A stretch of DNA of 42,607 nt. Source: Pseudobdellovibrionaceae bacterium. GTDB lineage: Bacteria > Bdellovibrionota > Bdellovibrionia > Bdellovibrionales > Bdellovibrionaceae. Numbering within the stretch: position 1 is the first letter of the stretch; the number at the start of each line of letters is the position of its first letter. Shown one piece after another: positions 15,299-22,961 of this stretch. The stretch covers positions 1 through 42,607 of the forward strand of contig JACMMZ010000067.1 in assembly GCA_014378775.1 (NCBI GenBank), given 5' to 3'. The notes under the pieces were generated by a model. The model saw only the letters and a program-made list of their open reading frames with translations. It was not told the DNA's origin and made no database searches. Position numbers and translations under genes: made by a program.

Positions 15299-15685
15299 AT
15301 GAATATTCTTTTCTTCGATGGGGTTTGTCATCTTTGTAACGGCTACATTAATTTCTTAATCCGGATGGATACTCAAAAAGTTATTTATTATTCTGCCCTA
15401 CAAGGCCAAAAAGCCATCGACCTTTTATCCCCAGCCCAGCGAACCGATTTGAAATCGATTTTGTATTATAAACATGAAAAAGTTTTAGAAAAAAGTACCG
15501 CAGTGATCGAGTCCTTAGCCGATGTGAGTTCGTGGTTTTTCTGGATAAGGATTTTCTACGTGATTCCGGCTTTTATCAGAAATTTAATCTATGATATAGT
15601 GGCGCAAAACCGCTATCATCTATTCGGAAAAAGTGAACTGTGTCGTATTCCTACGCCTGAGGAAAGAAAATATTTACTAGATTAA
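15299..15685 (+). CDS. DCC-family (DUF393/YuxK-like) predicted thiol-disulfide protein
   Basis: The N-terminus FFDGVCHLCNGYINFLIRMD matches the DCC/DUF393 signature D-G-x-C-x-x-C-N. The family is predicted to have a thioredoxin-like fold and redox activity, but function is unproven. The length (128 aa) is normal, and the C-terminal part has a Tyr-rich hydrophobic stretch and the usual CRIPTPEE ending. The upstream region holds no strong Shine-Dalgarno, and the ATG at 15299 is the natural start by family. It converges with argR with only four bases between stops. Confidence 0.88.
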   Translation: MNILFFDGVCHLCNGYINFLIRMDTQKVIYYSALQGQKAIDLLSPAQRTDLKSILYYKHEKVLEKSTAVIESLADVSSWFFWIRIFYVIPAFIRNLIYDIVAQNRYHLFGKSELCRIPTPEERKYLLD

Positions 15686-15689
15686 TCTG

Positions 15690-16172
15690 TTAATTTTTTT
15701 CGAATTCGGCTTGAATGGCTTGAATGGTATTTTCCGCTTGATCTTTTGCTGAAGGAATCACAAAAATTGTGTCGTCTCCGGCAATAGTTCCTAATATTCC
15801 GTTCGGCTGAACATCATCAATGTGCTTGGCAATCAAACTGGCCGAACCCGGGGTGGTATGAATCACGATAATATAACCGTTATGTTTGATATCTTTTATG
15901 AGGCCGAGTAATCCGCTTGATACAGAATCAGTCACGCTGACTGATTTTGATGGATTGAGCTGATTCGGAAGCTTGTATATTGTTTCACCGCTCGGGTTCA
16001 CTAATCGAGCGGCTCCAAGGCGTCGCAAATCCCGGGATACAGTGCTTTGCGTAATATCAAAATTCATTTTATGTAATTCATCACAAATTTCTTCTTGGGT
16101 GGTGGCTAAGCCCGCTTCCAGTAATTTTTTAAGGGCGGCTATGCGACTTTTAGCAGATGTGTTGGTTGTCAT
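15690..16172 (-). CDS. argR: Arginine repressor ArgR
   Basis: The 160-residue protein has an N-terminal winged helix (about 1-70; ATTQEEICDELHKMNF, then TQSTVSRDLRRLGAARLV) with the ArgR SRD motif. A C-terminal arginine-binding hexamerisation domain follows, with TTPGSASLIAKHID and GTIAGDDTIFV. With arginine bound it represses arginine biosynthesis. It is the last gene of the argC-J-B-F-R operon, starting at an ATGA overlap with argF, so it should regulate its own level. ARG-box-like sites lie in the argC-argG intergenic region about 4 kb away. Confidence 0.96.
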   Translation of the reverse strand: MTTNTSAKSRIAALKKLLEAGLATTQEEICDELHKMNFDITQSTVSRDLRRLGAARLVNPSGETIYKLPNQLNPSKSVSVTDSVSSGLLGLIKDIKHNGYIIVIHTTPGSASLIAKHIDDVQPNGILGTIAGDDTIFVIPSAKDQAENTIQAIQAEFEKN

Positions 16173-17101
16173 AAATTTCTTTCGTTGAACAAACCCATCA
16201 TCAGGGCTTTCTGCGCATGCAGTCGGTTTTCGCTTTGTGCAAAAAGCACAGCTTGCGGGTGATCAATCATGGCCTTCGAAATTTCCTGATCGATATTAAT
16301 TGGCATACAGTGCATGATGATCGCGTCTTTGTGTGCGTGAGAAAAGAGTTCAGCATTTATTTGAAAACCCTCAAAGTTTTTTAAATGAACTGCTTCTTCA
16401 TCTTTGGTTTTTTCAAAGCCCATACTGGCCCAGACATCGGTATAAACGGCGTGAACATCTTTTACGGCCTTTGCGGGTTTTTGAAATTCAATAATTTTTG
16501 CTCCCGCTGGAGTGGCTCGAGATTTTGCTCGATGAATAATTTCTGAATCAGGTTGAAATTTTTCTGGACAAGCATAATGCACATCAATACCTAAAGGCGG
16601 AAGTAAAAGAAGTAACGAGTGCAGCATATTATTACCGTCACCAATGTAGGCTAATTTTAATCCTTGAAGCTTTCCGTATTTTTCTTTAAGCGTCATCAAG
16701 TCAGCCAGAACCTGGCAAGGATGATGAAGATCAGATAAACCGTTGATAATGGGTATTTGCGAAAATTGAACCATTTCCTCTAGAATTTCATGTTCAAACG
16801 TGCGCACCATCAATCCATCGAGGTAGCCTTGTAAAACTTTTATCGTGTGTTCTGGTTTTTCTTTTTTTCGTAAAACGCTATTAATTTCGATGACGTTTCC
16901 AGACATCTCTAGAACACCCGCAGTGAAACTCACGCGTGTTCTTAAAGACGGCTTTTCAAACAAAAGTCCGATGGTCTTATTGGCCAAAGCCTGTCCGCGA
17001 CGATCTTTTTTTAAGGTGATGGCCAGATCCAACAAATCACCCAGCTCGACGACTGAGAGTTCTTCACCGGTCAAAAAATGCTTCGTCTTCAATTTAAACA
17101 T
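16169..17101 (-). CDS. argF: Ornithine carbamoyltransferase
   Basis: The 310-residue enzyme transfers a carbamoyl group from carbamoyl phosphate to ornithine, making citrulline. The carbamoyl-phosphate motif reads FEKPSLRTRVSF (Leu where many enzymes have Thr), followed by MVRTFEH, HHPCQVLADL and GDGNNMLHSL. The late motif is MHCMPINIDQEIS, where most ornithine transcarbamylases have HCLPAHRG; the Cys is kept but the downstream Arg is lost. The genomic setting between argB and argR supports ornithine as substrate. Acetyl- or succinyl-ornithine is possible, but argJ in the same operon would regenerate free ornithine. It overlaps argB by eight bases. Confidence 0.9.
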   Translation of the reverse strand: MFKLKTKHFLTGEELSVVELGDLLDLAITLKKDRRGQALANKTIGLLFEKPSLRTRVSFTAGVLEMSGNVIEINSVLRKKEKPEHTIKVLQGYLDGLMVRTFEHEILEEMVQFSQIPIINGLSDLHHPCQVLADLMTLKEKYGKLQGLKLAYIGDGNNMLHSLLLLLPPLGIDVHYACPEKFQPDSEIIHRAKSRATPAGAKIIEFQKPAKAVKDVHAVYTDVWASMGFEKTKDEEAVHLKNFEGFQINAELFSHAHKDAIIMHCMPINIDQEISKAMIDHPQAVLFAQSENRLHAQKALMMGLFNERNL

Positions 17102-17876
17102 GCGTCATGGTACCAATAAAATCACTCCATAAACCATCAACGGAACTTTTTCCATTAAGTACGCGCACCTGAGGAACTCCATGAGATAAGGCCTCTTGAA
17201 TGGTTAACACTTTGGTATACATTCCACCGGTCACGGTTTTTGTCTCAATCAGATCATTTAAAAAATCGAGGCTCGCATCTTCAATCAATTCGCCGGACTG
17301 ATCAAGAATTCCGGTTTGATCGGTTAAGAAAATTAATTTTTTAGCTTTTAAGGCCACCGCTATTTTTGCCGCTGCCCAGTCGGCATTAATATTATATTTT
17401 TCACCGTCTATTCCCACCCCGATCGGAGCGATCACCGGAATCGTCTTATCACTTTGATTTAAAATATTCTCTAAGGCCAAGGTGCCCACGCGATTAATTT
17501 CACCAACGAACTGAAGCTCATCGGAAAGTTTTTGACAAAATAACATTTCATTTTGACTCCCCGAAACACCAACCGCGTTGATGTGCGCGCGGTTCAAACT
17601 TGTGACTAGATCTTTATTAACTTTGTTTACGAGCACATCTTCGATCACGGTGATCATATCCAAGGTGGTTTGTCTTTGGCCGTTGATAAATTTCCAAGAT
17701 ATACCTTGTTTGGTTAATTCTTGATTGATCGCAGGACCGCCTCCGTGAACTATAATTACTTGATATTCATACCGTAAATATCCACGAATCGATTCAATCA
17801 CTTCTTTCAAAGCGCTCGGATCTTGTAAGGACGATCCACCTAACTTGAGAACAACGCGGTCTAAATTTTTCATCAT
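17094..17876 (-). CDS. argB: Acetylglutamate kinase
   Basis: The 260-residue amino-acid kinase phosphorylates N-acetylglutamate, the second step of arginine synthesis. Motifs are KLGGSSLQD (ATP phosphate loop), VHGGGPAIN (glycine-rich loop), NADWAAAKIAVAL and LTDQTGIL near the end, and TGGMYTKV. Its length is closer to the short E. coli-type enzyme than to the arginine-inhibited long form with an N-terminal helix. That suggests control by ArgR rather than feedback inhibition, though this needs an assay. It starts at an ATGA overlap with argJ. Confidence 0.95.
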   Translation of the reverse strand: MMKNLDRVVLKLGGSSLQDPSALKEVIESIRGYLRYEYQVIIVHGGGPAINQELTKQGISWKFINGQRQTTLDMITVIEDVLVNKVNKDLVTSLNRAHINAVGVSGSQNEMLFCQKLSDELQFVGEINRVGTLALENILNQSDKTIPVIAPIGVGIDGEKYNINADWAAAKIAVALKAKKLIFLTDQTGILDQSGELIEDASLDFLNDLIETKTVTGGMYTKVLTIQEALSHGVPQVRVLNGKSSVDGLWSDFIGTMTHV

Positions 17877-19072
17877 GAGTACTCCGTATTTATTTCCACA
17901 TATTTTTTAGATAAATCACAACCCCAAGCCGTTTGACGAACGTCTCCAGATTTTAAGTCTATTTTGATAAAAATATTTGACTGTTTCAGTAATGCTTTCA
18001 CTTCGTCTCTGACGAAGGCTAACGGTTGACCATTTTCAAATATTTTTACCCCTTGTAAACTTAAACTCATTTTAGCCAGCTGATCGGCCGGAACTTGTTC
18101 TGCACCAAGCCGCGCTAAAATTCGCCCCCAGTTTGGATCTTCGCCGTGAAGAGCGGTTTTAATTAACGGAGATAGCGTCACACCACGAGCCGCTCGTTTT
18201 GCGATTTCTTTATCATCTGACCCGATGATTTCGACTTCGACCAACTTCGAAGCCCCTTCGCCGTCGGCCGCAATGGATTTAGCTAAAAAAATTGAAAGCT
18301 CATTCACCGCCGTTTGAAATTTAAGAATATCTTCTTCCGTTTTGAGTTCAACCCCACTGGCACCGTTGGCCATCAAAAAACAACAATCGTTCGTTGATGA
18401 ATCTCCGTCCACGCTAATCATATTAAAGCTCATATCCACTGCGGTTTTTAAACAAATGTGCGCAAAATCTTTCGAAATTTTGACATCAGAAATAATATAC
18501 CCAAGCATCGTTGCCATATTCGGGTGAATCATACCTGATCCTTTAGATATTCCGGTGATCCGCACTGATCCCGATGACAACTGCAATTCATTAGTGGCCG
18601 TTTTTGGAACGAGATCTGTGGTCATGATCGCACTGGCAAAAGCTTCAGCCGTTTCATGAGCACGTTCGATTAATTCTGGAATAGCCGGTAATATTTTATC
18701 GGTATCCAGCTGATGTCCGATCACGCCGGTACTGGCTACTAAGACTTGATCAATTGAACATCCCAATGATTTCGCAGCCGCTGAGACCATCATCAAATTC
18801 CTTTCAAACCCGGTATCACCAGTAGCCGCATTGGCTTGACCTGAATTGGTGATAATGGCGCGAATGTTGTCTGACGGAACACGAGCCTGACTAAAAATAA
18901 CCGGAGCCGCTTTGCACTGATTCAACGTAAAAACCCCTGCCGCAACCGAAGGAACATCGGAAATAATAATACCTAAATCAGGGCGATAACGTCGAACGCC
19001 ACTGTTGATGGCTCCCGCGGAAAATCCCTTTGGTAACAAAGTTCTATTTAATCCTGGTCCAGGTGTCATCAT
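17873..19072 (-). CDS. argJ: Glutamate N-acetyltransferase / ornithine acetyltransferase
   Basis: The 399-residue protein is a self-cleaving Ntn-type acetyltransferase. The cleavage site is in HPNMATMLG, where the Thr becomes the N-terminal nucleophile of the beta chain. Other landmarks are ISKGSGMIHPN upstream and GEDPNWGRILA near the C-terminus, both typical of ArgJ. It moves the acetyl group from N-acetylornithine to glutamate, giving the cyclic pathway and free ornithine for ArgF. Whether it is mono- or bifunctional is not readable. It overlaps argC by four bases (ATGA). Confidence 0.96.
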   Translation of the reverse strand: MMTPGPGLNRTLLPKGFSAGAINSGVRRYRPDLGIIISDVPSVAAGVFTLNQCKAAPVIFSQARVPSDNIRAIITNSGQANAATGDTGFERNLMMVSAAAKSLGCSIDQVLVASTGVIGHQLDTDKILPAIPELIERAHETAEAFASAIMTTDLVPKTATNELQLSSGSVRITGISKGSGMIHPNMATMLGYIISDVKISKDFAHICLKTAVDMSFNMISVDGDSSTNDCCFLMANGASGVELKTEEDILKFQTAVNELSIFLAKSIAADGEGASKLVEVEIIGSDDKEIAKRAARGVTLSPLIKTALHGEDPNWGRILARLGAEQVPADQLAKMSLSLQGVKIFENGQPLAFVRDEVKALLKQSNIFIKIDLKSGDVRQTAWGCDLSKKYVEINTEYS

Positions 19073-20136
19073 TGTAGTGCCTCCAATTGTGAAAGACCCA
19101 TATCGACAGGGTAGTCGAATTTTTTGTTCATATTTTCAATGGCCTGTCCGGCAGCGCCTTTGACTAAATTATCAATTACCGAAAACACATATAATTTCTG
19201 GTCATCGACCAAATAGGAAATATGCGTGTTATTCGTTCCCACCACTTTTTTGAGCGATGCGAATTGAGGATTATTTTTAAAATTTCCAAATCGTATCATC
19301 GGTTGTAAATCATAATGAGCCGCGTAGGCTCTCTCGATGTCAGCTTCCGTTACTGCATCTTTTAATCTGGCAAAAATGCTCGAGATAATTCCACGACGAG
19401 CTGATAATAACGAAGTTGAAAAATGAAAATCAATTTTTTGACCGGAAAATTTTTCTAAGTACTCTTGAATTTCGGGGTAATGCTGATGCTGACCAATTTT
19501 ATAAGGTAAACACTCCCCGACGACCTCACTGTACAAAAGTTTCTCGCTTGGTTTTTTTCCGCCGCCGGTGGTACCTGATTTTGCGTCCACTACGATCGAA
19601 TCTTTTTCGATTAAATCCGATTTTAATAATGGGAGTAAACCCATTAATACGGCGGTGGCGTAACAACCTGGATTAGCTATTAAACGAGATTCATTTTTAA
19701 TCGGCGCTTCCCAAGGGTTTAATCCGTAAATAGCTTTTGATAATAAGCCTTGTTGATCATGATCAAATCCGTACCATTTTGAATAGGAATTTTTTTTCAA
19801 ACGAAATGCTCCGCTCACATCTATAATAAGACAATTACTTTTTTCAAGTAACTGCGGTGCTAATTTTAAAGACACTTCTGCCGGAGTTGCTAAGAAAACG
19901 ATATCTGTTTTATAATTTAAAATTTCCGAATGAGAATAACATTCCACTTTTTCGATTTGCGGATTTGAAAAATAATTTTTTAAAGAAAAAGATTCTGTTG
20001 CGAAACAATACTTAAGATCAACTCCGGGATGATTCAGCAAGATTCGAACTAATTCTAAGCCTGAATAACCACGGGCCCCCACCACCGAAACAGTGGGCTT
20101 TGAAATCAAATTTGCTGCGACATATTTATGCATCAT
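19069..20136 (-). CDS. argC: N-acetyl-gamma-glutamyl-phosphate reductase
   Basis: The 355-residue enzyme reduces acetylglutamyl phosphate with NADPH. It has the nucleotide-binding motif VVGARGYSGLELVRILLNHP and the catalytic Cys in ANPGCYATAVL, followed by SGTTGGGKK. The start is unusual because no ribosome binding site precedes the ATGs at 20136/20133. A promoter-like TTGACA at 20166-20171 would place the transcript start very near the ATG, so the mRNA may be leaderless. One ARG-box-like site overlaps the first codons. First gene of argC-J-B-F-R. Confidence 0.95.
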   Translation of the reverse strand: MMHKYVAANLISKPTVSVVGARGYSGLELVRILLNHPGVDLKYCFATESFSLKNYFSNPQIEKVECYSHSEILNYKTDIVFLATPAEVSLKLAPQLLEKSNCLIIDVSGAFRLKKNSYSKWYGFDHDQQGLLSKAIYGLNPWEAPIKNESRLIANPGCYATAVLMGLLPLLKSDLIEKDSIVVDAKSGTTGGGKKPSEKLLYSEVVGECLPYKIGQHQHYPEIQEYLEKFSGQKIDFHFSTSLLSARRGIISSIFARLKDAVTEADIERAYAAHYDLQPMIRFGNFKNNPQFASLKKVVGTNNTHISYLVDDQKLYVFSVIDNLVKGAAGQAIENMNKKFDYPVDMGLSQLEALQ

Positions 20137-20213
20137 GTATGCATATTTGTGGTTATTTATGCGTGTGTCAAGTTTTTAAATCAATTAAAATCATTTGACT
20201 GCATAAATATACA
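20119..20213. promoter_or_regulatory. Three ARG-box-like ArgR sites between argC and argG
   Basis: Three copies of a TGCATAAATATACA-like sequence are present. One is on the plus strand at 20200-20213. Two are on the minus strand at 20150-20163 (CGCATAAATAACCA) and 20119-20132 (TGCATAAATATGTC). The first is a near-perfect palindrome resembling the ARG box core TGAAT-N4-ATTCA. The sites overlap the promoters of both divergent arginine operons and the argC start, which suits repression by the linked ArgR. Confidence 0.6.
20166..20171 (-). promoter_or_regulatory. Putative -35 of the argC operon
   Basis: On the minus strand TTGACA is a perfect -35. The -10 is ambiguous: AAATAT lies 17 bases away and TATGCA 20 bases away. 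Both place transcription at or near the argC ATG. The second ARG-box-like site lies between the -35 and -10. Confidence 0.4.
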
Positions 20214-20223
20214 ATTGTACCTT
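20195..20223 (+). promoter_or_regulatory. Putative argG promoter
   Basis: TTGACT (20195-20200) is a good -35. Seventeen bases later TACCTT (20218-20223) is a weak -10. The ARG-box-like site at 20200-20213 fills the spacer, so ArgR would block polymerase directly. Confidence 0.5.
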
Positions 20224-20242
20224 TTTTTAAATGGAGGTGAAA

Positions 20243-21457
20243 ATGTCTTCTCAAAATTCAAAAGTTTTACTGGTTTACTCGGGCGGATTAGATACATCCA
20301 TTTGCATTCCTCTCATGCGCCAAGAGTACGGCTACAAAGATGTCGTTACGGTGACTGTTGATGTGGGTCAGCCTCAGTCTGATATCGAACAAGCGGCAGA
20401 GAAAGCCAAACTATTAGGAACCGAACACTACACGGTGGATGCCAAAGAAGAATTTGCCAAAGATTTCTGTTTCGCATCTTTGCAAGCCAATGGTGATTAC
20501 CAAGGCTACCCAATGTCGACGTCGATTGCTCGACCTTTGATTGCCGCGAAAGCGGTTGAAATGGCTCAGAGATTAGGAATCACATCCTTTGCTCACGGCT
20601 GCACCGGAAAAGGAAATGATCAATACCGCATCGAATTTGGAATTCGCAGTCTGATGTCTCATGCCACCATCCACGCTCCGGTGCGAGAACGTAATATGAC
20701 CAGGTCTTGGGAAATTGAATATGCTCAAAAAAATAATGTTCCGATACAGCAGTCTTTAGAAAAAATTTGGAGCATTGATGAGAATTTATGGGGTCGATCG
20801 ATCGAAGGCGGACGCTTAGAAGAACCGGATTTTGCACCGCCGGAAGAAATATTTCAATGGACCCAATCCGTCGAGAAAGCTCCAAATGCCGCAACAGAAA
20901 TGTCGATCCAGTTTAAAAAAGGTATTCCCGTATCATTGAATGGTGAAACTTTATCGGCCGCAGCCCTGGTTATAAAATTGAATAAAATAGCCGGTGATCA
21001 CGGAATCGGACGTATTGATATAATGGAAGATCGCATGATGGGGCTTAAAGTTCGTGAAAATTATGAATGCCCGGGATCAGTTGTTTTATTAAAAGCTCAC
21101 CAAGCTTTAGAAAACTTAGTGCTCACGCGTGATGAAATTCGTTTCAAAAAAACGGTTGATCTTGAATGGAGTAAATTAGCTTACGAAGGTCTTTGGTGGG
21201 ATCCGTTCAAAACCGATTTAGAATGTTTTATCCAAAAAACTCAAGAACGCGTCACGGGACACGTGAAATTAAAACTTTTCAAAGGCCAGACGACAGTTTT
21301 AGGGCGCAGCTCTGACTGGGCTTTGTATTCTGAAGATTTAGCCAGTTTTGACTCTACCACCTTCGATCAACGGGAAAGTACCGGTTCAGTCAAAAATTTT
21401 GGAATGCAACCGCGCATGTTTCAGCACTTGGCTGAAAAATTTAAAACCCAAATGTAA
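20243..21457 (+). CDS. argG: Argininosuccinate synthase
   Basis: The 404-residue enzyme condenses citrulline and aspartate using ATP. It shows the N-type ATP pyrophosphatase loop VYSGGLDTS near the N-terminus, then VDVGQPQSD, AHGCTGKGNDQYRIEFG and SPxE-like C-terminal segments (SSDWALYSEDLASF). An ATG at 20231 overlaps the ribosome site; GGAGGTGA sits directly before the ATG at 20243, so that start is chosen. It is divergent from argC, shares ARG-box-like sites with it, and is followed after nine bases by argH. Confidence 0.97.
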   Translation: MSSQNSKVLLVYSGGLDTSICIPLMRQEYGYKDVVTVTVDVGQPQSDIEQAAEKAKLLGTEHYTVDAKEEFAKDFCFASLQANGDYQGYPMSTSIARPLIAAKAVEMAQRLGITSFAHGCTGKGNDQYRIEFGIRSLMSHATIHAPVRERNMTRSWEIEYAQKNNVPIQQSLEKIWSIDENLWGRSIEGGRLEEPDFAPPEEIFQWTQSVEKAPNAATEMSIQFKKGIPVSLNGETLSAAALVIKLNKIAGDHGIGRIDIMEDRMMGLKVRENYECPGSVVLLKAHQALENLVLTRDEIRFKKTVDLEWSKLAYEGLWWDPFKTDLECFIQKTQERVTGHVKLKLFKGQTTVLGRSSDWALYSEDLASFDSTTFDQRESTGSVKNFGMQPRMFQHLAEKFKTQM

Positions 21458-21466
21458 GGATCGCAG

Positions 21467-22837
21467 ATGAAATTATGGGGCGGAGCTTTTGAAGAGGACA
21501 CCAATAAAGAGGTCGAAAAATTTTCGGCCTCAATGAAGAGCGACATTCGCTTATGGGACGTTGACATTAAAGGCTCTATCGCGCACGCCCGTATGCTGGG
21601 TGAAGTCGGAGTCATAACCAAAGATGAAGCGGTCATTATCGTTACGGGATTAAATGCGGTTTACGAAGATATTAAAACCGGCCGCACCTTACTCAATCTT
21701 GAGGCTGAAGATATTCATTCCGAAATTGAAACTAATCTGACCCAAAAGATTGGCGACGTGGCGGGAAAATTACACACGGCTCGGAGTCGAAATGATCAGG
21801 TCGCCACCGACACCCGCCTTTATTTACGTGATCAAGTCACGCAACTTTCCGAAGAACTCAAAGCTTTGCAAAAATATTTTTTAACTACGGCAGAGAAAAA
21901 TTTAGAAACTATTCTTCCAGGCTTTACTCATATGCAACATGCCCAACCTGTTTCACTGGCTCACCATTTGATGGCTTACTACTGGATGTTTCAGCGTGAT
22001 CATGAGCGCCTCACGCAAAGTTATCAGCGGATCAATACCTTACCGTTGGGTTCCGCAGCCTTAGCCGGAACCGGGTTTCCGATTGATCGACAAATGGTAG
22101 CCAAAGCATTGAATTTTGAAAAAGTGACAGAAAATTCTTTAGATGCAGTTTCGGATCGTGATTTCGTCATTGAATTTTTGACCAATGGGTCTTTGATCAT
22201 GATGCATTTATCACGGCTATGTGAAGAACTCATTATATGGAGTACTCCGGAATTTGGTTTTGTGCAGATGGGTGATTCCGTCACGACCGGAAGCTCGATC
22301 ATGCCGCAGAAAAAAAATCCTGACGTGGCTGAATTGATTCGCGCAAAAGTGGGTCGCTTGTACGGATCGCTGATGGGGGCACTGACGTTACTTAAAGCGC
22401 TTCCGCTTTCATACAACCGGGATCTACAAGAAGATAAACATTATTTGTTCGAGGGACTCGATACGGTCCGCGCATCAACTCGTTTAGCATTGATTATGTT
22501 AGAGAACACCCATTGGAAAATCGAGAACATGAAAAAATCGCTTCGCGGTGATTTATCAAACGCCACTGATCTGGCCGATGATCTGGTCAAAAAAGGCTTG
22601 CCGTTTCGTCAGGCCCACGAAATAACGGGAAAAATTGTGAATCACTGTCTGAAAAATAAAGTGATCTTAGAGGAAATGACTTTAAATGATCTTAAAGTAT
22701 TTAGTCCGTTGTTTGATGAACAAAGTCTTAAGGTTTTACCCCATCTCAGCGTGATGAAGGCACGTGCTTGTGAAGGCGGAACTGCGCCCGATGCCGTTAA
22801 AGTTCAAATTAAAAAAGCTATCGACGGCTCATTTTGA
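21467..22837 (+). CDS. argH: Argininosuccinate lyase
   Basis: The 456-residue enzyme of the fumarase/aspartase superfamily splits argininosuccinate into arginine and fumarate. Motifs are LWGGAFEE at the N-terminus, HTARSRNDQVATD, GFTHMQHAQPVSLAHH and the catalytic-loop signature GSSIMPQKKNPDVAE. AAGGAT precedes the ATG. It is second in the argG-argH operon and completes the route from ornithine within this window. Only a weak hairpin (AGCTTT/AAAGCT near 22892-22909) follows and it lacks a T-tract. Confidence 0.97.
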   Translation: MKLWGGAFEEDTNKEVEKFSASMKSDIRLWDVDIKGSIAHARMLGEVGVITKDEAVIIVTGLNAVYEDIKTGRTLLNLEAEDIHSEIETNLTQKIGDVAGKLHTARSRNDQVATDTRLYLRDQVTQLSEELKALQKYFLTTAEKNLETILPGFTHMQHAQPVSLAHHLMAYYWMFQRDHERLTQSYQRINTLPLGSAALAGTGFPIDRQMVAKALNFEKVTENSLDAVSDRDFVIEFLTNGSLIMMHLSRLCEELIIWSTPEFGFVQMGDSVTTGSSIMPQKKNPDVAELIRAKVGRLYGSLMGALTLLKALPLSYNRDLQEDKHYLFEGLDTVRASTRLALIMLENTHWKIENMKKSLRGDLSNATDLADDLVKKGLPFRQAHEITGKIVNHCLKNKVILEEMTLNDLKVFSPLFDEQSLKVLPHLSVMKARACEGGTAPDAVKVQIKKAIDGSF

Positions 22838-22961
22838 ACCATTCAGTTCAACTAGATTAAAGTCCAGCATATAATTCAGGTATTAAGTTTAGCTTTGCTT
22901 AAAAAAGCTCAAGTCTTTTACAGTTGTCGCCGATATAGATGTTAGTCTAGGGGAGGCTTGT

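Noticed and set aside
15672-15695. AGATTAATCT palindrome before a T-run between the DCC gene and argR as a terminator
   Set aside because: The palindrome leaves no loop, so it would not fold into a stable hairpin.
20128-20361. ORF overlapping the argC-argG control region
   Set aside because: It crosses the promoters and the argG start and has no ribosome site; argG from 20243 explains the DNA.
22892-22909. Hairpin AGCTTT/AAAGCT after argH as a terminator
   Set aside because: The stem is only six bases and no T-tract follows.
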